Of a DNA stretch of 64,000 nt, positions 11,653 through 22,981 are shown in pieces. Source of the stretch: Cristatella mucedo (Eukaryota > Bryozoa > Phylactolaemata > Cristatellidae). The notes beneath the pieces are model-generated. The model made no database searches. It saw only the letters and a program-made list of their open reading frames with translations, and had not been told where the DNA came from. The translations under genes were made by a program, and so were the position numbers. The DNA lies in the NCBI GenBank assembly GCA_009760855.2, contig WPIO01000095.1, positions 901,001 through 965,000 on the forward strand, given 5' to 3'. Positions within the stretch are counted from its first letter, which is position 1, and the number at the start of each line of letters is the position of its first letter.

Positions 11653-12385
11653 AAGGAGCAAAGTAGCTCCTCCCGCGCGACGTTAAAGCTCTGCGCCAAA
11701 CTGCCCCATCTCCATGAGGAGGCAAGCTAAGCGTGCAAGTTGTAATGTGCACATTGAAAAGGTAGAAGGAGCTTTCGAAGGCCGGCTGGCAAGGTAGCTA
11801 CCGGAATGTTGCTCGGCGGTGAGCCGGCCAGACGGACCGGTAGGGGGAGCCACGGGGAAGGACGGGTGGGGGCCGGGGGTCGGGCGAGCCACGGCGGTGC
11901 CCTCGAAGTGCTGCACTGACTTCAGTAAATTATCTTGTCGTACACTTGCACAGGCTCGTGCCGAAAATCCACAGAAGTAGGCTGGCCAAACAAATTGGTC
12001 AACCGAAGAGGGCGGGACCGGCAGCTTGCGAACCAGGGATCGCTTTGCGTGTACATTCAGCAGTAGCAGGCAGAACCCGTTCAAGGAAACCCACGGCAAC
12101 GACTTGGCATCTGCAACTATGTCAGCCGACGAGCGGTCGATCTCACGCGCTCGCGGCTACGATGCTTCACGCGAAACGCCCACTTCGAAAATCGCCCACC
12201 AACCGGTTGGCAGGCGGCTTAACAGCTGCTGTCGACGTTGAGGACAGGGTGCACATGGCGAGGCAGAAAGACCCTGAGCAAGAGATTCCGTGAGCATCAG
12301 CAAGGACAGTTAATTCCGCAAACTCTTAGCAGTACCTTTAGAATGATTGCATCGAAGAAGACTTCGGCAACTGTTGTCGGGCAAT
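11653..12385. other. GC-rich intergenic or promoter region
   Basis: A GC-rich block (about 11.8-12.25 kb) with overlapping open frames on both strands that I do not recognise. It may be a CpG-rich promoter for the candidate exon just downstream. Confidence 0.3.
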
Positions 12386-12466
12386 ATGACCGGAAGTGAA
12401 AATGTCACGTGCAGCCCGCCTCGTGTACCCCCGATTCCAGGTTTCCAGCTTGTATCTATGGGGCCT
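12386..12466 (+). CDS. candidate first coding exon of an unidentified gene
   Basis: An ATG opens a 27-codon frame ending MGP, immediately followed by a strong donor, CCT|GTGAGT. An in-frame stop lies about 40 bp upstream, so the ATG is the first possible start. The peptide contains CSPPRVPPIPGFQLVSMGP, which I do not recognise. The start overlaps an ETS-type site (CCGGAAGTG, 12390-12398) and an E-box (CACGTG, 12406-12411), both common at animal promoters. I could not find a second exon downstream, so this may be chance. Confidence 0.3.
12390..12411 (+). promoter_or_regulatory. ETS site plus E-box
   Basis: CCGGAAGTG followed after 7 bp by CACGTG. The pair is typical of core promoters of broadly expressed genes and coincides with the candidate first exon. 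Assignment is by motif only. Confidence 0.35.
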
Positions 12467-13960
12467 GTGAGTCGCGAGCGTTCTGTGTCAGGGTAGGCGC
12501 TTGCGCTCTGCAGCGGCCGCGAGACCGGCGTTCGTGGAGCTTTGCTGCACCTTCCCAACCCCTCATTTCAGGTCTGTACTTATACGGCGAGTTGCGTGAC
12601 CTAGATTAGTAAACGGAAACATTGCAAATGGAGGCGAGCTTGGTAAGCTGAGGGCGCTACACAGTACCGAGCGCTGGAAGGAGACGGACGTTGCGAAATA
12701 TTGTCGCTTCGAGCAGCTTTTTTTTATACGAAATCACGACACTTGGCACTGTCTTTGCACATATGTATAAGAGTCGGGGCCTTAAGATTGTCGGATATTT
12801 CTATAAACTGATGCTCTGACGGCACACAAGCGAGGAAACCCAGACTTAGAGGGGGTCTTCAACACTCGTGCATTCCGCTAACGCTCGCAGCGCTGCATCA
12901 TGCAACCGCTCTCCCCTCCGTCCTGCTTCCCACCGCCTTGCCGCTCCGCTCGCCGGCCTCCCAGCCACTCGCGGGCGAGGCCGCATCAATGGCGAGCCCG
13001 CGTGTACGTCGTGTCGCGGGCGAGCCCGCGTGCACCGGCAGAGCACTCAGGCCACAAGTTCTTGCAAGGCAAATAAAAGGCTCACAATTGTGCGTAGCTC
13101 AGGAGAAATTCGAAATTCTGAGTGAGATTATACTTGTGCACTATCAACTATTCGTCCGTATTAAAGCCCCCGATTACATAATGCTCCTAAGATAGGTTTA
13201 GATAGGTCTCCGAAAAATAGTAGCAAAACGGAAACACTTCTCTCATAATCGAAATGAATTACGTGGACGTTGCACTGGCTAAGCGAACGCACTGTGGAAC
13301 ACCTAACTGCTTTAAACTGTAAATACATGCGTGCGAACCACAGTACACACAAGGAGAGAGAGAGAGGAGTAAATAGAAAGAGATAGGATAAAAAGTACTT
13401 TATTCTTGGCGTCCTCCTTTGCATCAAGAGACAAGGGGCGTACCATAGCTATGCAAAATCTTTTGGCCCATTCTAATAACTGCCGTGGCTTTCTACTTGC
13501 CCACCTACCTTACCGTCCTTTTTCTCGCGCTTGAATTTTAGGTGGCCTTTTATCTGTATGTAAGAGACTTTGGGTGGTCTTTATCTTTATCTATGAGAAT
13601 GCCTAAACAATCTCCAAATGGTTCCAATCTACTTAAGAGAATACTCCTGAATTGTTCAGGCTTTTTACGTAGCATTCATACGCGCATGAAGATCTGCAAA
13701 TGATAGACTTTCCGTTTCTCTAAAATCTTTCAGCAGATATGCGACCGCACAATCATCTCGTGCAGCAGGCCCCACTGCAGGCATCAAATGTAATAGGCTC
13801 CAGTGGGGAAATGGGCTCTTGGAAAAGTATAGCAAATGCAGGACCCTTTCATATAAATCGAGTATCTAAAAAGCTGCAACTCGCACCACAGAGTTAGTTC
13901 AAGAGTGAAGAAGGTGAACAACTGTCATTCGCAGGCTGTGACAGCCAAATAAAGCCACGT
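12467..13960. other. intergenic, nothing firmly recognised
   Basis: Contains a GC-rich block (12.86-13.05 kb) and a minus-strand AATAAA within TACTTTATTCTTGG near 13.4 kb that could end a minus-strand transcript. No coding family recognised. Confidence 0.35.
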
Positions 13961-13968
13961 TTTAACGC

Positions 13969-14690
13969 ATGATGAACGAGCTATTTGACATTGTTCATGC
14001 TAACGCTTTGAATTGCACCAGAATGAGGAGGACGAACTTCCTTCCGAATCGCACTCAAATTTCTTCCAAAGAATTGGCCAGGCTGCGTGGCAGGAGTAGA
14101 AAAAAAGTTTCTGCTGAAACGACAACTGAAGTAGAGAGAAAAGAGGAGAAACTGCTAACTAGATCTATTCGATCCAAAATGAAGTCGGATGCTCGGGTTA
14201 GAGACAGTTGCATTAGAGATGTGAATGTAGTCTTTAATATGAACTGTATAGTTCATAAAAGGCACCTGTGTGCTATGTCACTACAGCTAGCAGTGCTGCC
14301 TGACTAAAATTGACCAGATGACAGGGCGGGAGTGATTGAAACAAAAACTCTCGAGGACTCGTGGACACTGAATGGCCATTGCTTTCCTTGAACCAGTCGA
14401 CAGTCAACTGATTGCAATGACAACAATTAGATGCAGAGGACACTAGTTGCAACTGGCGGCATTTTAAAAGCATTGCATCCGAACACGCTACTCACAAGCC
14501 ATTGTGACAAGCGAATGCTTGATTTGACAGAAAAAGGAAAGGTGGATGGGTTTGCAATTGCTATTTCACTAATGGGATGGAGCAACGACTGGGTGGAGAT
14601 TCACAATATTCCAGCATCGATAGGCCAAAATATGGCAGAAGTTTTGCACGATGCAATCAAAGGATTGGAGCTGGAAAACTTTAAGCGTAT
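13969..14690 (+). pseudogene. transposase-like relic (LFDIAHANAL / HWDGK type)
   Basis: Two plus-strand frames carry blocks that I remember from a multicopy invertebrate protein family usually treated as transposon-encoded. Near the left is NELFDIVHANALNCTRM. At 14490-14690 is LTSHCDKRMLDLTEKGKVDG followed by IPASIGQNMAEVLHDAI, compared with the family's LTVHWDGKLLPDLTGKEKVD and IPSGTG..QAEAV. The region between them is degraded. The relic ends where the L2-like LINE begins, so the LINE probably inserted into it. Family membership is from memory. Confidence 0.4.
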
Positions 14691-15562
14691 AATGAGCATC
14701 AGCTCGAAATCTAGGTGTCATATTCCAAAGTGACTTCTCGTTAGACGACCATATCAGCTCCACGGTCAAATCTGCCTATTTTCAGCTACATAACATTGCT
14801 AAAATTCGGGCTTGTTTAGATAAGGATACCACGTCCAAGTTGGTCCATGCATTCGTGACATCTCGTCTCGACTTCTGCAACTCACTGCTTACTGGCCTAC
14901 CAGTATGTGCGATCAAGCGATTGCAGCTGATGCAAAACTCTGCAGCTAGGCTTGTCTGTCGTGAGCGTCGCAGTTGCCACATTACTCCACTTCTCGCCGA
15001 CCTGCACTGGCTACCAGTCAAGCAACGGATTGACTTCAAGGTTTTGTCGCTCACTTTTAGGTCCCTTCATTCTATGGCTCCAGCCTATCTCTCCGACATA
15101 CTCCCCATCAGGCCAAGCATCGTACCACCCGCTTTTCGGAATCCAACAGTCTACAAATACTTCGTGCAAACCTTAAATCATTTGGAGACCGTGCATTTAG
15201 TTCGTATCCTCCCAAAGCCCGGAACTCCCTCCCAACCTGCGTCAGAACATCCCCTGATCTGACGACCACATTTAAAAGGATCTTAAAAACACGCCTATTT
15301 AGGGCAGCATTTAGTGGGTCCGTGATTCGTCCTTGATGTGCTTATGCGTGCTGACACTGTGCATGCTGCCACTAACCACATTTGCATGCCGACCCTGAGC
15401 ATGTCACCCTTAACCATATTATTCATTTTGTTTGTTTTTCAAGCATGATTTTACTTACCATTCAATTGCATTTCCCTTTGCAGCAAATGTAAAGCGCCTA
15501 GAAAGAGATTGAGTTCTCTGAGGGCGCTGTATCAAGTGCATTATTATTATTATTATTATTAA
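14691..15562 (+). mobile_element. L2/CR1-like LINE, 5'-truncated copy A
   Basis: Covers the C-terminal part of the reverse transcriptase (VHAFVTSRLDFCNSLLTGLP at 14842 onward, then AARLVCRERRSCHITPLLAD and LHWLPVKQRIDFKV) and the 3' UTR. It ends TGTAAAGCGCCTAGAAAGAG...TCTGAGGGCGCTGTATCAAG plus (ATT)n. It is close in sequence to copy B at 35.34-36.63 kb. Frame breaks near 14.73 and 15.2 kb show it is inactive. Confidence 0.9.
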
Positions 15563-15689
15563 TGTTCTGTCGACGAAACGAAAATCAGATGCTCTACGGC
15601 CTTCAATATCTCGGCAGTCAAAATGTAGCTGATATAGCATGCTAACCTGTTGCATCAACTCTCTAGGCTGCTAAACAACTGGTGAGCTA

Positions 15690-16265
15690 AGGGAACTAGC
15701 CATAAAGAGTCACCTAAAGACGCTAGCAATAATCCAGATCATTCTTGGTGGCTCTAGCACAGGTGTAGTAAGGCCCACATTACATCACTTGTCGCCTACC
15801 TGCACCGGCTCCCCATCAAGCAGCCTAATGACTTCAAGGTCATGTCACTAAGTTTTAGGTTCATTCATATTCTTGGTCCAACCTGCCGATCTAAACTACT
15901 TCTCAATCAGGCTATGCATCGTACCATCCCCTCGAGTGACTCGAGTCTTTCAACTGTGCCTCCAAACAAGCGCCAATTCTTTGGAGACTGCCTTTTCTTC
16001 GTGCGCTCCCAAAGCCTCGAGCTCACTCTCGGATGACGTCTACAACATATCCTGTACCAACAGTGCCAACTAATATAAAGATCAATACTATGTAATTTTA
16101 TATTTTACATATTTACACACTTAAAAAATTTAAACAGGATTAAACAGGATTAAAAAAAACGCACTTGCTCCTCGCACTGTTTGCTGAGTCGGTGTGAATT
16201 GTCCTTTTTGTGCTAATGTGTGCCGACGGCGTGCATGTCGTCACTAACCATATTGACAGGCTCCC
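15690..16265 (+). mobile_element. L2/CR1-like LINE fragment C
   Basis: An older copy following directly behind copy A: TGCACCGGCTCCCCATCAAG, GACTTCAAGGTCATGTCACT and a 3' UTR piece (GTGCTAATGTGTGCCGACGG, CACTAACCATATTGACAGG) align with copies A and B. An A-rich region interrupts it at 16.09-16.16 kb. Confidence 0.7.
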
Positions 16266-17216
16266 TTTAAAGCATACATAAATTGCCAACGGAATAGAGA
16301 AAAGGTTTTTAGGCACGCTATTAATATATACTATTACCGTGCCAAATTAGCAGCATCTATCCAACCTTTAGCCACCATCAACGAAAGGTCAGCAGCCCTC
16401 CAGGGTGACCACCCTGATTTGAGGAGCTATTGGGTTTAAGAGTGAGTTCAATAAATAAAATCATTTAATATGAAATATTACATAACGGCTCTAGCTCTAG
16501 GTTAGCTTAGCAAATAGAGATATTTTAGAATTTCGTCGTCCATCCCTCGCACTAAATTAAAATCTGTTAGCGATCGAGCCTTCAGCTCGCGCATGCACCG
16601 AAAGTCTGGACCTCGCTTTCGGCTACAGTCTTTACTGGCGATGGCCTTGCATCTTGTAGGGCTCAGCTAAAGACTCAGCTGTTCAGGTCAGCTTTCTCTT
16701 CGCCCCAGTAAACATGTCTTTCTTTGGTCCGGTGTAGTTTTCGTGCGGACCTGTGCACGATTCAGTGCATATAGCTAGCCAGAGGTCGTAATAACCGGTG
16801 CCATGAGTGTCTACATGTTTGCTTTACCACTGACATTTTGACTGCTGACGAACGCAGGGCACGCAGGCGAGGTCGATTCGGTGGCCTGGCTTCCCGGGAT
16901 GAATCCAGAACCGTTGTTCCGGGGAAGGGGGAATAGCTTCGATATTTTCACTTGGTATTTCTTCCGATGGATTTTTTATATAATCGCTAGTATCGGCAGT
17001 ATCAAAGTGTTAGCTTCCGGTCAAACGGCGTCCTAGTACGCTTTGCTGCTATTTATGGGCACTGGATGTCTCCATCGTCATCCAAATCTGTCATTTCGAT
17101 TCATCCGATTCTGCTTCAGCAACAATATTAGAACTGAAATTACTGGCTCTGTTCTTTCTCGTCTCGCGAACTGTTCAGAGATTCCTGGGTCACATGGTCG
17201 GAGTAAGGCACTACAC
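16266..17216. other. intergenic, nothing recognised
   Basis: No gene or repeat family recognised. Confidence 0.4.
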
Positions 17217-17369
17217 TGAGCTGGTTTGGCCCAGTTAGTTAAGGTGCTAGCCTTGATTAAGGTCTGGCCGAGGTTGTGGGCTCAAGCCCCGTAGCATATG
17301 TGAAGCGCCTGAATAGAGATTGAATTCTCTTAGGGTGCTATAGAAATGAAACGAATGAATTAAATATAT
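17217..17369 (+). mobile_element. SINE-1 copy a (tRNA-like head, LINE tail)
   Basis: The 5' head has an A-box-like TGGCCCAGTTAGTTAAGG (17227-17244) and a B-box-like GTGGGCTCAAGCCCC (17277-17290). This is followed directly by the LINE-type tail GTGAAGCGCCTGAATAGAGA, TTCTCTTAGGGTGCTATAG and AAATGAAACGAATGAAT. A tRNA-derived SINE using the local LINE's 3' end is the simplest reading. Confidence 0.8.
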
Positions 17370-17494
17370 GTCGAGCCACCGAAGTTGGTTTTGGTGGCGA
17401 ATCACGATGGCGGCAAAAGCACGATATTTGTTTACTTTTGTATGCTTGATACCGAACGAGTTGCTAACCCAAATGGGTGTTAATCCTCTGGCAG

Positions 17495-17545
17495 CCAGTT
17501 GTAAACCGCCCGAATAGAGATTATGTTCTCGTTTGGGACGAATTC
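17495..17545 (+). mobile_element. SINE/LINE tail fragment
   Basis: AGTTGTAAACCGCCCGAATA, then GAGATTATGTTCTCGTTTGG: a truncated copy of the shared tail. Confidence 0.5.
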
Positions 17546-18311
17546 AAGAGGCTTTACGGTACAAATTTCTAGCATCCGAAGGCACTTCCCACTTCGAGGC
17601 ACGAACCTAAAGGCTTTCCGATATTTGTTGTAAACCTTCAGCCATTAGCTAAAATGAACGGTTAACATTACAATGTGAGTGAAATAAAAATTTATTAGAC
17701 GGGTTAGAAAGGATTTCTGACCAGATCCTACAGGAAAATGCTTGGCCTCCGGACGCACCTCTCCAGGTTGATGTTTAGGCCTCCCACCCAATACCCAAAT
17801 CCCTGATTATACCCTTTCCGGTTGGGCGTAGCAGCTATCGACCACAACCGCTTGCAGTGGACAAAAGGGTTGCTTTCTGCACGACTCAAATATACTACGT
17901 GGACATGAGGGTTACTAGCAGATCTAAGTGCCAGAATCGGCAGCAAAAGGAAAAGACACAGGTGAGCAGGAATTGTGGGGGTCGAGCCTTCTTCAAAATC
18001 ACAAACCTGCCTTCACATATTGAGATAAAAAACTAGCCTCTACCCTCTCTGGAGTTTTTAGGGATGCAGGGAAACACAACACCCGCATTCGCACACAGAC
18101 TACTTAGTTTACACGCATGCTTAGTTATGCAGCGAGCTTAATGGATTGACGGAAGTCACCGGTGTAACCGGCTGGCCGTGGCGGTGAGCCATTGGCTATT
18201 TAGAGCTGGGCGGGGATGGGGGTGTGAATTGACCTCTTGGCGTGTTTCGGTTGGCTGCCGAACGGGTCATTCAAAATTAAGAAGTGGTTCCTAGGGGGAG
18301 CTTCGAGACCC
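17546..18311. other. upstream flank of FH
   Basis: No gene recognised. The last part should hold the FH promoter and 5' UTR; I see no certain core-promoter motif. Confidence 0.4.
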
Positions 18312-18392
18312 ATGCGTACTGCCGTAGGCCGGCTCGGTGTGTTGTGGGGTGTCGGCTCCAGACTACAAGGTGCGAAGTTAGTTTCTACGATG
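18312..18392 (+). CDS. FH: FH exon 1: mitochondrial presequence
   Basis: Encodes residues 1-27 ([20 protein letters not shown], then AKLVSTM), with three Arg and a Lys and no acidic residue. It is the first ATG in its frame. The donor ATG|GTAAGT falls right after Met27, which precedes [10 protein letters not shown] just as human Met44 precedes ASQNSFRIEY. Confidence 0.85.
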
Positions 18393-20208
18393 GTAAGTGT
18401 CAAGGGGGCCACTGGCAATCGAGCGCCGTATATCTTAATGTGCGAACAGCCTTTTCGTACCTACAATTGCTGCACATAGCTTCGGCGCTTCGCTGCAAGG
18501 TTTTAGTTAGGCCGCCCTGTCCGCGTAGTGCAGACATATCTGCTCGCTAGCTTGCTAGTTCCCGTCGTTCTCAGACGCTGTCAGCGGGTAGTGCGGTTGA
18601 GTGATATCACCGATAGCCTAGTGCTACGGGTACATGTGAGCAGCTCGCTTATACCCCCACTTCGACGATTGACCTTGCGGTTACTTAACACGTAAAACAG
18701 TGTTAGGTGACCCGACTTCGACTTGCTGTGGAGCATATGTCGCTGCTGTCTCCAGTCTCGATGCATGCCTTACATGAATGTCCTTCCGGTTATAGGCGTT
18801 CCGGACAGAGACTGACAGTTTTGGTGGCATACAAGTACCAGCCGATCGGTACTATGGAGCACAGACAGCTAGGTCTCTGCAATTTTTTAAGATCGGTGAC
18901 GATCGAGAAAGGATGCCGGTACGAATCTCAAGCCGCCTTGTTATAATATGAGTTAGTGGATTGTTCCAAAAAGTTCGTCTAGGTGTGTCCTGGCTCGAGG
19001 GTGCCAGGCGGCCTGTTTTAACTGCATCATAACTTACCTTTTACTGGTCTCTAGATCCATGATTGGCTCCAGCGTTTAGGCTGCAACATTTCATCAGTTG
19101 TATTTGTGAATTTAATTTTTGGGTGCGTTTGCTTCCCTCGATGTTCTTCGAACAGTCAGAGTATAATACCACAACCGGTCAATCATCTCGTTGAGCCAGT
19201 CACACGTGAATAGATTCTGATAGATTTGCTTAGGCCGAGCACCAGGGCCCTTTATAGTTAAGTAAGGAAGCACAGGTGGTCCAACTAAGTTAAGATCGGC
19301 AACTATAGATCCAGCAGGGAGCACTTGGATTGATTTTGGGACGACAATGCCAATCAAGATGTCTGGCACGAAGGATCGATGACCATTTCCTGCCACGAGC
19401 CTGTCTAGAAAGATTCCTTGCACGAATGAGGCATGTTTAGTAGGAACTGATCTAATGTAAGGGTCTGGTCCTTCATGAACATCAAAAGAACTGATTTGGT
19501 GAGAGAGATAGAGGCTGCTCTACTGTTGACACCTTTGAGATCACTATGTGACAATGATGGTACAACTGTAGTGCTTAGTCAAATTGACAAAACCGTGTCT
19601 ACGAAATCATTTTTACATGTCCACACGGCAGCTTTGATTGAACACGTGAGGCCATGCAGTGGCTAATAACAATGGAGTGTATGTGCCTAATGAATGAATT
19701 AAGGTTAATGATTTGATCAGGCAGATGCTTTTGGTATCCAACTGATACCTGTAGGTGAAACTCACTGGATGTTTGTGAATAGAATCATTGCCTGACAGAC
19801 TGTAGCTAGTTAGTGTGGTCATATTACGAGGTGTGGAAGGGAAACGTATCTTTAGGTAACAAGTAAATATAATTGTAGTGAATTGAATGAAAGGCTCCAT
19901 ATTTGACCTCCTAGCAAAAATCAGTACAACAAAGTTACAGTCACTCTGTTAGCCACATGGTCTACGCGAGTACATGAGGCAGTGCCCTCACCTGTAAAGC
20001 AATGCTTGCCCTAGCCAAGATCAATCCCCCACATAGCTAGCTTACATCCTCTGTGTCAGCAGTTCCTCCAAAGACCCAAAAAGTATGCTTTGCTAAAACA
20101 GATGCTACCAGGCTCAGCTTGATTTCGAGAAGCTTCAGTAGTAAATAAAGATGTGTGAAAAGGTTTCTGTTGTTTTTTTACTATGTGTGTATGCTTTTGT
20201 GCAATGCC

Positions 20209-20239
<31 letters not shown>

Positions 20240-21203
20240 ACGTATTTGTACTTGACTATTGGAGCCTCTCATGCCATGCTTGTAGATCGAAATAATCCGG
20301 AGTCTAGCTGTTGTTAAGAAAGCTGCTGCCATAGTCAACGTGCAGCAAGGAGGACTGGATCCGGCCGTGAGCAAGCTTATCTGCAGCGCCTGTGATGAGG
20401 TATGTGCGGTCGCCTTGCTTGGCACTAGCTGCCTTGCCTTCGCCTGATTGCTGCCGAAAGAGTGAGCATTTGGCTATCCAGCTGGACTAGGGGGAAGGGG
20501 TTGTGCGCACACTTGCACGAAAGCGTTGCGAAACCAGTGCTGCCCGGTCCGTTGGCGTGCCACTTCAGGTGGTCGACGGTAAACTGGACCAGCACTTCCC
20601 ATTAGTGACGTGGCAGACCGGTTCGGGAACGCAAACCAACATGAACGTTAACGAGGTCGTGAGCAACCGCGCCATCGAGCTAGCCGGTGGACAGCTGGGC
20701 TCCAAGAAACCCGTCCATCCGAACGACCACGTCAACATGAGCCAGGTGCGGCAATGAGCAGGGCCTCGTTTTGTGCGCTCGCGCATTGGGCACTTCAAGT
20801 TTGACACACAGCTTGTCAGTGCAGACAGGTAGCTCTGCATGGCAGAACCGGCTGGCTAACAGTAAATCACCGAGTCTGCCATTCGGTGCACTTGGGGGGG
20901 TCTCCCATTTCTCAGCTTCAGTCGGTCGAAGCCGTCACCAGCCGTCTCCTTTGCCTGGCTTTTTTACCTGTCTTTGCCGTGGCTGCTTTGCCGACAGGAG
21001 GCGCTGCAGAGATTGCTTCGGCTGGCTTGCAGTAGTTGCATAATTGGCAAGACTTTTCCTTTTACCTCACCTCCTGGCAGACTTGGGTGCTGCTGCCTCT
21101 TTTTTTCTAAAGGCCTGGCTTTCTTCTGCGCCCCCACTATTCTGGCTGCTGGACGCCTCTGTCGAACCGGGTGATCTGGTGACTCTTGCATCTGGTTTTG
21201 GAG

Positions 21204-21286
<83 letters not shown>

Positions 21287-22786
21287 CTTAACTACCAGCC
21301 ACTAGTGGCTAGTGATACGTTCTTGTTCCTTGCTAGTGCTAGCCTCGTGTATTATTACATCTCTCGGCCGCGACCGTCCAATTTCCAGAGTTCAAACGAC
21401 GCTTTTCCAACGGCAATGCACGTGGCAGTGGCACTGGAACTCAACCACAGACTGTTGCCGGCGCTGTCTGCGCTCAACGGTGCGCTCAGCAGCAAGTCGG
21501 ACGAGTTTAAAGACATACTGAAGATTGGGCGGACGCACACGCAGGTCTGTCAGTGGCTTGCTGAGCCTCGCAGCCCCACCACCACCACCACACCTCTGCT
21601 GATTCCGGGCTGCCTGCCTGCGTCTTTGCGCTAGCGATTCGGTGACCATCGGCTCACACTCCTGCCTTCCAGGATGCCACGCCGCTCACCCTGGGCCAGG
21701 AGTTCGGCGGCTATTCGCAGCAGGTCAAGAACGGGATCAGCCGAGTGATGGCCGCCATGCCACGCCTGTATGAGTTGGCCGCTGGTACGAACTGCTTGCT
21801 AGCTGCTGCTTGCTGCTGCTAGTGCTTAAGTGATCAAGCTTGTCGATGGTGGAGGCTCGCGCTTCCGGCAGAAAGTCAGGGCTTATTTGGAAAATTCGTC
21901 CGGCCACCCCTTGTCTCCATCTCCTTTCAGCGCTTGATCAAAGCCTGTCTTATCTGCTAGCTTCAACGGTCCTGGTGAGAAATGTCACGTCGCCTGCAAG
22001 ACTGCTGTGCCATCACCTCTGCCGCTCAAGCAACAGCAGTTTCGGCTCTTATTGTCTCATCTACAGTCGTCCCTCGTTTATCGCAGTCAGTCAGTTCCAG
22101 ACTCTTATCACAATAAGTGAATTTCCATGAAGTAGAATTCTTTATTTATAAATCGAATACTTTCGTATTTATAGCATCGAAAACCTATTCACGGTCCTCT
22201 AAATACCGGTTTTAACATTATTAGAGCCCTCTGGACATGAAATAACGCCCCTTTAGTCACCATTACACTCGTATTACCCAATATATTAGGCAAAATAAGA
22301 GAGAATAAGACATATTAGACTTTACAAATATCGTATTATTATTATTTTACATTTAATTACACTAGGATAGCCAATCAGTAAACAACATGCTCTGATTGGC
22401 TTAGTTTCACCACACCCGATTTCATTGGAAAGAAGTTATTGACCACACGCAAGGATTGGTCGAGTGGCTGCGCCTGGTGTTGAAGGATTTGTGGAGTGGT
22501 CAAATACGTAGGCCTACAGTCCATACGTACAGTAATTTTAATTGTAGTACAGGGGTGTATAATTAACTCAGACAACCGAGCAAGAAGTGTATAATTTTCT
22601 CTATCTCGATCAACTTTTTAATGAATACGTTTGAAAAACCGCGATAGAGTGAAGCAGCAAAAGTCGATTCGCAAAGTGGTGTTCGCGAAGTGGTGAGCGA
22701 CGACTGGTCTGCTCAGCAGCACGACATCCTGCTCTCAGCTCGTTAGGCTATACCTTGGCATGAGAGAGGGGCGAGAGATTGTGAGT

Positions 22787-22870
<84 letters not shown>

Positions 22871-22898
22871 GTGAGTGAGTGAGTGAGTGAGTGAGAGA

Positions 22899-22981
<83 letters not shown>

